DNA of 64,000 nt from Aspidiotus rigidus. Taxonomy: Eukaryota > Arthropoda > Insecta > Hemiptera > Diaspididae. The stretch is from positions 1,674,001 to 1,738,000 of the forward strand of contig JAVHKY010000047.1 in NCBI GenBank assembly GCA_035079385.1. The letters run 5' to 3'. The notes under the pieces were generated by a model, which had not been told where the DNA came from, ran no database searches, and saw only the letters and a list, made by a program, of their open reading frames with translations. Within the stretch, counting starts at the first letter, position 1; every line of letters begins with the position of its first letter. Below are positions 24,101-36,100 of the stretch, in pieces. The position numbers and the translations under genes were made by a program.

Positions 24101-27100
24101 GAAATTTTATCCTTACTATTTGAGTGTAATTTCTAGTTACTGTTTTTTCACCATCATCATCCTATGAACAACAACCAAAATGTTCCAAGTGGTTGAATTT
24201 GAATGGACGGTAGATATTGAAATTCTTGCAGGATGGTCTACGTGGGTACGAAAAATTAATTTTCTGCTAAAATTGGAAGATACTTTTAAGATCTGGAAAA
24301 GTCATGTAATTTCATAAATTTTGAGAAGAGGTATGGAATTTAATAAATTTTGAGGAAAGTCATGGAATTTCTTGGATGAAACAGAACTTATGTTCAAAAT
24401 AAAAAAGTCATTTTTTTACTGTTCATTGTACAAAATGCAAAGGAATAACATTGGAAAATTGACCTTGAAGTTGAGAAATGTTATTCTGGAAAAAAAATAA
24501 AAAGATCTCAATTCTACTTTATCAGTGAGCATACAAGAGTACTTTTGGGTACTACCCGATTTTCGGTTGTATCGCTACTGAGGGCCAAGGGTTTGAACAT
24601 TACTCGTTAAAGCTCAACACTGTGATTTGATTGGCCAGAACAATATTGCGTCGTGAGTGGTTCATTCGCCCAAGTGCTGCGTTTCTATTGGATACCAGGT
24701 TTGCTGTAATTCTATTAGTCAGTTCCAATTTTTCTGTCTTATCCAATCTCTAGGCTAAATAATCTTTCCCTATCATACATTGTTTGTCTGTTCCCAGAGT
24801 TTCTTCTCGTCATACGGTTTTCTACTCGTATGACTACAAATATTTCTTCACCATTGTGCTGTTCTTCATTGCAATGTTTGCCAAACAATGACTTGCTATC
24901 ATTTTTTCCCCTTGATGTTTCGTGCACCTTTCTCCGGATGACGAACTTTCTCACAGACTCATCGATGTAGATGTCTTCGCACTGTTCGCGATTGAGCTAG
25001 TACACGCTGCTCAAGCCTCCCTTGTCCGTCTGGTCGTTGTCTATCTTTTCCACCACGGGTGGATTGTTATAGATGCCCACATTCACATCTTAACCGCTGA
25101 ACGCTTTTAACATCATAATTATGTGTTTACTTTCCTAAAATTAGTCCAGTCATGAAGCCAGATAAATGGCCTCAACCTTGCATTTTTTGCAAAAACTACG
25201 AAATGCGGTACGAATGTTCAGAACACCCGAACAAGCAATTTGAGTCATGACGTCATGGTCCAAACCTCATAGGAGCCCCCGGATTTTAGGGTTGCGTAAA
25301 TGGAGGGGGTTATTGCCAATAATATCTGAAATTTGTTTTCTAGCCCGCAATTTTTGTGATTTCCCACGTAGTTTTGACCGCTGAATCCTCCTAGAAATGC
25401 TAAAACAATTTTCCGGACAAGGGGGGGGGGTGCAGCGAGGTCAAAACCTCCGGAAATAATGGTGAAGTCGACCTCGAATTTCTCACTACATTTACACGGT
25501 TTTTTATGTAAAATTTACCGTAGAATTCTAGAAAAATACTGAAAAAATTCTTCCGACCTTCTGAAGACCCAGGGCACGCACACCCCCAAAATTTAGAAAA
25601 TAAAATCGCGTTTTTTGTATCGAATCTAGCTTTTTGTAGAATTTGAGAAAAATACTGAAAACATTCTGAGGGCTCTCCTAAGAGGCCTAGGTGGCTTAAT
25701 TACTTGAAATTGTGGTTGAATAATCAGTTTTTTTCTTAGTTGAGCAATTTGGGAGATCCTATGGAATTCAGAACCTGAGGCCACGAATCAAATTGTTCGT
25801 CCGGGTGGCTTTCTTTGTTTCTATGTTCTCAAAGACTCTCTCAACCACGCCTCTAAAGTAGCCGTTGGCTGTTGCATTGTTCTTCAGGAAAGAGATTGCT
25901 CGGTAACAACAGTTCTAAATCGCCTCCTGTAATGTGGTAGGAGTCGTGTACGTAGATAGTATTGGTGTGCGTTGGTTTCCTGTAGACCTTGTACTCTGGT
26001 GTAAGTCTTAGGTCCAAATAGTTGATGATCCCTTGACTTTTTTCCATTTTGAATTTGATGCTCTCATTCATTGCATTTGTTTCCAAGAAAAATTGGTCTA
26101 CCTGTCTATTAGTACTTGGCACACAATCAAAATATCATCTACGTAACAAACCCAATATTTGAGCAAGTTTCTAAACTTGCTGCATTTCAATATTTCATTT
26201 TCCATGTCTTTCATGAATATCTCTATGCCAGTGTCGGTGATAGCGGTGAACCCATCGCTAGTCCTTTTTCCTGGCGGTAGAATTTGGCAGTAGTTCTGAT
26301 CCACAATGTCTTTGACTATTTTTCTGTTATTCAGCCCATCGGGGCTTCAATGGGATGGTTTGTTCGGCAGCTGGTTGAGAAATTTCTCATTTGGTATGGT
26401 ACCAAACACGTTTCTCCCGTCCAGTTTATCGTTACTCATGATTACCACCTTGTCCAATATCTCTATTAGCTTCTTGCTGTTTCTGATGTTTCGATGTTCA
26501 AGTGCAAACTGGTAGTTTTTTTCTGAGGATTTTGCGTCGATCTTTGTTGTGAATGCTATTAACCAGTGATCTCATCGGATGTTACAAGCCCATTGACTTT
26601 TGGTGCTACTGGATTCATCTCGAGGGTGTGCATTCTTCTCTTTTAACGTGGTTTTTAGCCTGTTCTGATATTTTTGGGTCGGGTCCTTCTTTAGCTGTTG
26701 GTATCCATTTTCTGTAATGTACATCTTCACTTTTTGTGCGTAGTCTTCCTTTTCCGTTACCACTGCCGTATGTTGCCTTTGTCAAGATCAGTTTGTTCTG
26801 TTGGATTTTCTTCTGTAGATTTGTTACCTTCCTCTGCATTACTTACGTTCCGTCATTGGATCGACTGATATTCTTACGATGCGTGTGATTTCTGGCGAAT
26901 AGTAAAGAATATCATGCATTTTTCATGTTTACGAGTCTCAAAAAACAACAGAGATTAGTTGAAGCGTTGAAAAGGATTATTTCTTTCTTACTCTTAGAAT
27001 TGTCCTCAAATCTGTGAACTTGGGAGGAAGAAAGAGTTGTGGGTCAAGACTGCACTGTTGAAAACTACGTGAAACTAGCATAAATTTTCTATTCCAACTT

Positions 27101-30100
27101 TACTGAACATCCGATCTAGTCTTATTTCAAGACATTTTCTAATGTTTCACGTTCGTTTTGGGAACGAGAATTTTTGAAAATTGAAGGAATTTTTACCTCA
27201 CTGACGTTATAATGCGCTGCTGGCTATTTTATGACCACGTCCGGTTTAGAAGTTTATGTAAGTTTTCTGTAATTGAAGTCACATCGTCGGGTCCTCTTTC
27301 AAGTCCTCATTTTGAAGTTCGATAAATTGTTGCATTTGTGTCGTAATTTACGACCGCGACTAATTCTTATTTTCTTGTTTGAATGAAATGGGTTCAAAAA
27401 TTTTGTACAATTAATTAATTGTATTTAAAAAAACATAATTGTACGTGTTTTGAAAGAATGATTCACTATAAATTCCTAGAAAGTCGTGCGTGTCGATAGG
27501 CACAGTTTCTAGTATTTTATAATTAGATGAAAGCAAATATTCTGAAAATATCTTGTATGACGAGAAAATTAGAGAAAACGTAGCGTTTGTTTTGATAGGT
27601 AGTTTCAGATACATCTGAAGACCTTTTTTCTGATTTTTCTACCCTTACTAGTTTTTTTCAGACAGCACTCCGCCACCTTCGTGTTCATCAGCTTCCCAAT
27701 CCCTTTTCGTGTCAACCTGAATGACCGTTCTCACGCTCCTTAGATCTGATGTTGAGTTCATGTTCTTGTTTGAGAACTGGAAAGGGTATTCATTTAGTTG
27801 ATCAATTTTGAAAGGTCGTCGCTCTCGAATTGTAGAACTTGACCCCAATTGAAGAGCGTTCATGAAAAACTAATTACCGCCCTTTCAACCTTTTTTTTAT
27901 TTACCTCTCTGCTTCTTTATAGTCATTGAGGTCTTGATCATTTGGGAAGAGCCGATTTCTGACATAGTTACGATCTTACTATTAAAATCTTCATTTTCCA
28001 TCAGTTAAGATGACGCCATCAAGAATTCATCTAGTGCAATATTCCCGTTCTCCTGCGTATATCTTATTTACCTCGACCAATCTCACGTATTTCCGTTAAT
28101 ATCGAATGAAAACCTTTTAAAGTTGTAACTTCCGTTAATTCTTTCTATGTATACGTATAGGTTTCGTGCAAAAACAGAGGAAGAGATTTTTTTTGTAGAA
28201 GTCGAAAAGAATTGTTCATTTCTTCCTTTTTCACCACTCAAAAACATAATTTGAATTCCTCCAAAGCGCTTGGTATGTTTCTGTCAAGATTTTTCGTTGT
28301 GATCTCAGTTTAGATCATCGGAGCCTTCGCTGATTCTAAGATTCCCCAATTTTACAAAGTTAATGTGTGAAAACGTCGTAGGAAAACGTTCCATCGAAGT
28401 ATGAATGTTTGATCGTTCTCTTCCCATATGTGTATTATTCCTTCATTTTACACGTCTCGAAGAATAATATTTTTTCCTAGGTAAATGAAAATTATTGATG
28501 TCTGATGGTCGTAGAAGTACGCGGACGAGATAAATTCGTAATCATGAGCATGTATCTGCGATTTCCTCAGCTCATTGCTTGCTGATAATGCCCGTAGCTG
28601 CGTCATTAATTGATCGATCCATAATATGTAATTAATACCTTTCGACGCAGCGACGTACACGCGGTGCTTTTTCTTCTAAGTTGGTTTTTATCTCATTTTT
28701 TCGTTGCATGCCTCGATAAATTTCTGGAAGAAGAGAAGGAAGATCTCGAGAAGATCTTCTGACCTGTGAAGATGGTGAGTGTTGGCGATATTCATGTCAA
28801 GTCATTTGCATTTGTTGGTCATATAATACCTGCTCCGTACATCTCTGACCTCTAAATCGACGATAATTCTTTTTCTTTTCATTACTGAAACGTATTTATG
28901 GTATCATCTTGACCGGGTATAGGGTGGTATTCTTTTGAAAAAACTGTAGAAGTCGGAAAATTCGTGATAGAAAAGAATTGCAATGGTAGTGGGTAACTCG
29001 CGATCTCTGCTCCTTATAATTGTCTGTCGTGGATTGCAGTAGTTCTCTCCTCTTTCTAGGTACGTTTCAGCTAACTCTCCTCTTTCCTCTGGAGTCCTGA
29101 TTTTTCTAAGATCTTTTCCTCTGTAGTGTTTTGGAACGAAATTCTTGTAGGTTCTTTACAATAGATCCGCCATCTCTTTCCAGCCCTGTTTTGCAATCGA
29201 CCTGATGACGTCGCACCCTCATGATGTCTCATGCTACTAGAGCTTGTGAGTGTTCTTGACGTTACGCCCAAATTTTTGTAAGTTCTTCCTCTGTGTAGAC
29301 TCGAGTCAGAAATCAATTTTTGTTAACATCATTTCCTGGTGTGGAGCCCTTCTCCAGCTTATTTTTGTAAGTACTTGAATACTTCACATCCTCTTCTTCT
29401 AAACAAATGTAAGCTAGGACTTTTCCTTCCTCTGATGACGTCAAAACCTTCATCGACTCCCCGTATCTCTGCATTTTCTCATCTGTTCGCCGCTCGTCAT
29501 TCTTTTGAACTCGTTTCATGTACTGCAACAAGAAGGACGATAACGGCAATTTCCCAATGTATAGCTCCAAGTTAATTTCCTGACGACGTCCAATTTTGAG
29601 CTTGTAATATTTCCAAGTTCCTCCTGCATGGGTGTTCGCTTTGAAATTTTTCTGAGTTTCTCCTCGATAAAAATTGAGGTTATCCGAGTCTTTCTAGTTA
29701 TCCGAATGTGTATAGCTCAAGAGTCCACATTTTTCCAAGACCTCATAAAGTTCGAGAGTCGAATTGGGCTGGAAATCGGTTGAAAATCTGAGAGACGCAT
29801 TTAAGAAACATGACGCTTGAGCTTGACTTACTTCAAAGACTTGGAATTTTGACATTTACTTGGGAAGACGGATGAGCATTCCCTTTGTTCGTCCTTGACC
29901 CGCATAACAGCTGAATGAACCGACATCCGCTTAGAACTATTTGTATATTTTTCTTATATAAATTCTTACTACCTTATTTTATCTGCGAGTGCCGATATCC
30001 GAGAATATCTTTACATCTCCCTTTCATAGGAGGGTCCGCCACCGGAGAAGAATGTCGGTGTGATCGTTCACTGGTTTATCTTCATTCCGTTTCTCCAACC

Positions 30101-33100
30101 TTACATTATGCTTAATCTATTATAAGTCAGTCTGACGACAGGGTATCTACTGGGCAAGAAAAACAAGAAAATGACGAGAAATTTTGTATGAGAGCAAGAA
30201 AGTTGAAAAAAGCAAGAAAATGGCAAGATCTTTGAGAGACAGGGCAAGAAAAAAATTCTCATCAATTACATAAAAATTTTCCTTTTTTTAAATTTTATTT
30301 TTCCATTTTTTTTTTAAATTAGGAAAAAAAAACTTTCCAATGTTGACAAAAAGAAATTTATGTAAAAGGAGCGTCCGTTCGATGTATTATTTCTTAATTA
30401 CAAAACATTAATAGCTATGCTTGCAAGTTGCATGCTGCGCGCGATGTGATTAGGTATGCAAATCAAACAAATGGACCTGATTTTGTGATTTTGGGATGTC
30501 AAGGAAGATAAACTTATGACACGTTATCTTACTTCTGTGTTTTTATAGGAGTGCGATGATGAAACATTGTTGAAGTCTACTACTGATACACTAAATAGAT
30601 TGGGTTTGTCTCTTTCTAAAATTATACAGTTGGCGTTGGACGGACCAAATGTGAATTTGAAATTGTTCCAGATTTTTGTTAATTTTATGAAGACAGCTCC
30701 TGAACCTATTGCTTGCAAAATATTGAATGTAGGGACGTGTTCTATTCATATAGTTCATAACAGTTGCAAAACAGCCCACAAGAAAGTCTTGTGGACTGTG
30801 AATGAATTTCTAAGATCTTGTTATTTTCTCCTGAAAGATTTTCCGACAAGGCGAGCTGCGTACAGGCGTTTGGGAAAAACAAAAAGTTTCCCTCAGAAAT
30901 TTTGCGCCATTCGGTGGCTTGAGAATGTCCCAGTGTTAAAGCAAGGCCTTAAGATTCTGAATCCAATGAGAGCGTATATAAAAGGTGTTGAGAAAAATCC
31001 ACCTAACAGTAAAATTTATCATTTAATAAAAACTTACTTACGAGATGATTTTCTAGAAGCAAAGATGCACTTTTTACTAACAATTGCTGAAGAGTGTTAC
31101 CCATTTCTTTTGAAATTTCAATCAAATAATGCACTATTCCCATCTTTATTATGGTGATATGTATAGTTTAGTAAAAATAATTGGTAAAAAGTTCATGAAA
31201 GAAGTTGTTCTGAAATGTGAAATTTCAAATGATAATTTGAAAGACTTGAACAGCATTGACTTTGGTTTTGGAGTAACAGAGGCCATAAAAGGAAAGAAAA
31301 TTGCAGATGTCTTGAATTTTAAGAATGAATGTCGCAATTTTTTGAAGGAAATGTTTAAGCATTTAGTGGCTAAGTGTCCTTTGACAAATGAAGTTGTCCA
31401 AGGGGTATCAGCATTGGATCCAAATGTGATGACTGGAAGTCTTGAAAGGAGAAAGTGTCGCATTACTAAATTTCTAGTAAACTTTGTTTCCACTGGTTCA
31501 CATTGGCCGATCGTATCAAGAGAGAGTATTTGAAGCTTTGTGAAGATGATACAGTTATTGACTATTTGAAAAAATTCAATTCATCTTACAAGCTAGATGA
31601 ATATTTGTTGAAAATTTACGAGTTCCATCCTCTATCAGAGGAATTCGCCAGTTTTATGAAAATTGTATTTATACTTTTTCCAAGAAATTCAGCAGTCGAG
31701 AGAAGTTTCTCTGTAAACAAAGAATGTTTAGTAGAGAATTTAACTGAAGAATCCCTCATTGCACAAAAAATTGCGTATGATTCTCTGAAAGAAGAGAATA
31801 ACTTCGATTTAAAAAATTTAAATATCTCACCATCAATGATCCAGTATGTTCAAAACGCCTCGGCCAAAAGAACGGAGAGCTTGAAACGAAAGAAGACTTA
31901 GAAAGAAAGTGAAGGAGATGAAAAAAAGAAATTAAACCAAGAGTTATCACTTCTGAAAGCTAAAAAACAAAAATTGGAAGAAAAAAAGGAAGAAGAAATA
32001 AACATGCTTCAGAGCAATATATAGCTTTCATAGAAAATAAGCTAAAGAAATGAAGTTACTTTTTGTTACTTAGTCATTTCTTACATAAGGAAAATTTAAG
32101 TACTCGATACAGATGAGTTCATTATTACTATTATTGTTATTTTCACTTATGGTATTTCTTTTTGTAGTTTTTAGAATGAAACGGAAGTTACTTCTTGTTA
32201 GTCATTTCTTACATAAGGAAAATTCAAGTACTTGATACAGATGAGTTCATCATTACTATTATTATTTTCATCATTTTCATTTATATTTCTTTCAGTTTTT
32301 TATAAGGAGAGGTTATGTCTTGTTACTCGTTCATTCGTGACTTTTATACCTGTCTGATATCAATAAAGTACAGTTCGTTAATTCATAGGTTTATGCACTG
32401 TGAAAAGAAAATATAAAATACAATTTTTCTGTATAGGAAAATGGTATAACTAAATGTGAAGAGAAAATATAGAGCCATTTTTTCTTGACCTAGTCAGAAA
32501 ACCATTTTTGAATCTTCCACATTGATTTTTTCATAACTCAGGAAAGGGGTAATTGACATATGAGGTGGCAAGAAAATGGCAAGAAATTCAAGTTTTCTTT
32601 TCCAGTAGACACTCTGGACAAGCAGTATACTAGGCTACCTGTCAACTAGCCTAACCTGTCCCTGCCCACGCACCGGTTAACAATCAACCCCGAATCAGAC
32701 ATATAGAAGCTAGTTTTTTTGAAATGTGTTTATATTTTTAAAAACGCACGCGTTCCCAGAACCATTTTGTGTAGGAAACGTTGCATTAAACTTGTAGATA
32801 GAATCGTTCGCACCCTAAGCAGCCGCGCTTCATAGCCTGGTACTCATCTCTTTAGTGTTTTTGTTGCCGTGTAAACGAGGTTTTTAGTCGGGTGTCGTCA
32901 TGGCGCGTTACAATAGCAGAAACCCTGCCAATTAAGTCAAACGGACTATCGACTCGCGATACAAGGATATCTTAGCCATCAAAAGTTTATTTGCAAATGC
33001 TAAGGACCTTCTATATTAGGAACCTACAACTTCAATTACTAAGACATTTCTATTTCTAAATTTATAACATAATGATCTCAGCTCCCTGTATTTTTCTTAC

Positions 33101-36100
33101 GGGAGTTGGGAGTGTGTGTTGGCCCAATCAACAGGGTGTCTGTTCAGGTAACTCTCTGAGTAATTTCTCAGGATAAAGGTCTATTACAAGGGGCGAGCAT
33201 CATAGCGTTGGTACTTGTCGATTTAGCGTGTTAGTTGCCATGTGAAAAAGTAATTTTGAGCGACCTCTTGAGTTACTACGTGTATAGTGGTGTAGGAACA
33301 AGTTTGTGTGACGACCCTCTGAGTCTTATCCGTAGATAAGCCATCACGCCACCAAGAGTTTGATGTTGAGGAAAACAGAATACTTGAGAGTCAAGTTGTC
33401 GAAGCTTTGAAATCAAGAGTGAACGATCAGCCTGACATTCGTCTCTGGTGGTGTGTTCCTCGAGGGAGAAATGTCGATGTGAGTGCCATTTTATATAGGT
33501 AACGTAGAACCACGGCCTCCTCTACTATCAGACCGAGTAACTGAAAAAACCGCGTCGTCGTTAGGATAGACGTTTCGGTGAGCGTGCGGTAAGGTGTTAC
33601 CGTACCGCACTGCGTCCCCTATCTGACTTCCAATTTTAAAATTATTATAACTCGTTTGTAGTGAACCAGTTTCATCGAGATTAGCCTTAAAAAATCGGAA
33701 ATCGTTTGCTTTTCAAAAAACTTTCTTTGTGAAACCCGTTGTATAACGATGAATCACGATTATTCAACGCTCCATAGTGTTCTGAGGTGTGTCTCGGACC
33801 ACACTATAAACAGCTGATGCGGCGTTGTCACATTCAGTTACTCGGCCTGATAGTAGCGGAGGCCGTGGTAGAACTATAAGTTGCGAGCGTCATAAGCAAG
33901 ACACATATGGAGGTAAATTTAATGGACAGCTCCTTCAAGCAGCTAAGCGTCATAGCGCAGCTGTTTGCACTAGTGCTTCAAGTGAGCCTCTGAGATACGC
34001 TCGCATGACACACTTCTGAGTCTTGTATAACTGTGTGAAGAAGCGAGTTTAGCCTCGGCTACAACAAGAGACTTTGGCTGCTAGATATCAGTAGTTAGCT
34101 TAGTAGTGGGTTATGGAAACTAGTTTGATGACTTTCCAGTCGAATGTGCTAGAAGCCTAGTTCAGTCATGAGCATTAGACAAGGCTTCGACTGGGGGCTT
34201 GTATTAAACGTAGGCTGGGTCTAAAAACATATCACCCCCTCCAGTCCAACTCCTTGTACACGAAATAGCTTGAGAGTAGAAATATTTCTCCGAGTCGCCC
34301 CTCCGAACAACAGAATTTATCTAGGCTAGAGAATAAGAAGCCTTCTTTTATTACTAAAGGTTAACGATTTCTGAGGAAAAATTAGATCCCATTGCAGGAC
34401 TGCAATGGCAGCGGGGAACCCGCTGTCCCGAGTCCCCTAGAGCCTTAAGTTTTTCCAAGTCCTGATTGAACGCGCTGCAATTTCAAGGAAGCCGTCGTCT
34501 TTCCACGTCCCCCTCCTATCGTATATAGCTCGGAGGTCGGAATCTTTCTAAGTCCCTCTCCGTGACGTCATCAACCTCGCTCGTGCCCGCGGGTCGAAAT
34601 TTTTCCAAGTCCCCCTCCTATCATATATAACTCGAGAGTCGAAATTTTTCTAAGTCCCTCTCCCTCTCTGTGACGTCATGAACCTCGCTCGCGCTCGCAC
34701 TCGCGCACTAAAATTTCCCGGAAGTACCGCCAACAAAAGAGACAGCGGGTTCCCCCGCTAAAAAGTTTTCACTAAGTGACTACCCTATATTATGAGTTCA
34801 TCACCTCATTCCTGTTTGTTAATTTATGCTATTCTCGCCTTCCTAGACATCGAAGAAATGTTTTTCCATTCTCCGATTTTCTTATTCTCTTATGTTTCTT
34901 GACATCTTTTTATTAGTATTTACAGAAAACAAATTTTTACCTACTTTTCTAGCTAGAAAAATGAGGTATTACACCCGTAGTCAAGGTTGTCTGGGAGAGG
35001 GAGCAAGAACTTTCTCGAAGGTGCTAGATCACTTCGAGCCTAAAAAATTTCAGATTTCCTTTATATATGGAGGCCTATATTTCGGCTTATAAGAATTTTT
35101 CATCCGCGGATGTGATCCAAGATTACTGAATGGATTTTTCCGAGTTTTGAGCACCCGAAGATGTACCAAGTGCAACTGCGATTTGTATGAGGATCGGATG
35201 AGCTTGATTGATGTCCCAGTTGAATTAATACGATTCAGTTGGTCGGCGGACCTAAACTTTTTTGAATATTGGGCCACCAAGCATGAGTTGGAAGTTCTCG
35301 CGGGCCACAAAAAAAAAGTAAAATTTTCATTATTTTGTTATAGGTGATGGGCAGATCACCCACCAAAAAGTTACAAATATTGTTCACTCCTTAATCATCA
35401 AGTTTCTCGCCATTTTGATTTTTCCCCTAATTTTTTTTTCTTGTTATGTGCTTGCGGGCCGTAGGTTGAGCACCACTACGATTAATCATATTGAATTAAG
35501 AATATTTAAAGGAGTAATCGAAATAGAAATTTGCAAAGACCGCAGAAACAACTGTTATAGGGCACCAGAGGTGGGAGGCAATGAACTTTCTCAACGTTTT
35601 TCCTACCACAGTTATTCTCTTGGTGAGTGATGTCTGCTGGAAGCTGCTGTCTGGATCATGGCTACTTTTACTCTGTTATCAGTTAAAGTGACGTCTTGGG
35701 ATAGACTTCATGAACGAAGTTTTACTGTTCATTCTACAAATATCTGGCTTGATTGATATTGCCATTCTCATGGTGAGTGCTGTCTGCTGGAAGCTGCTGT
35801 CTGGATCATGGCTACTTTTACTCTGTTATCAGTTGATGTGACGTCTTGGGATAGACTTTGTGTACGAAGTTTTACTGTTCATTCTACAAATCTGACCTGC
35901 GATGAGAAAAGGATGCTCATTGCCCATTGGCGCAAGAACACCATTTCTCTCTAATTGGATATCTAATCAGAGAGAAATGGTGTTCCTGTCAGTGGGCAAT
36001 GAGCATCCTTTTCTCATCGCAGGTCACAAATATCTGGCTTGATTGATATTGCTATTCTCATGGTGAGTGGTGTCTGCTGGAAGCTGCTGTCTGGATCATG

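Noticed and set aside
30131..32623. 8-bp target duplication for the hAT relic
   Set aside because: TCTGACGA on the left and GACAAGCA on the right do not match; the duplication has decayed or a border is slightly off.
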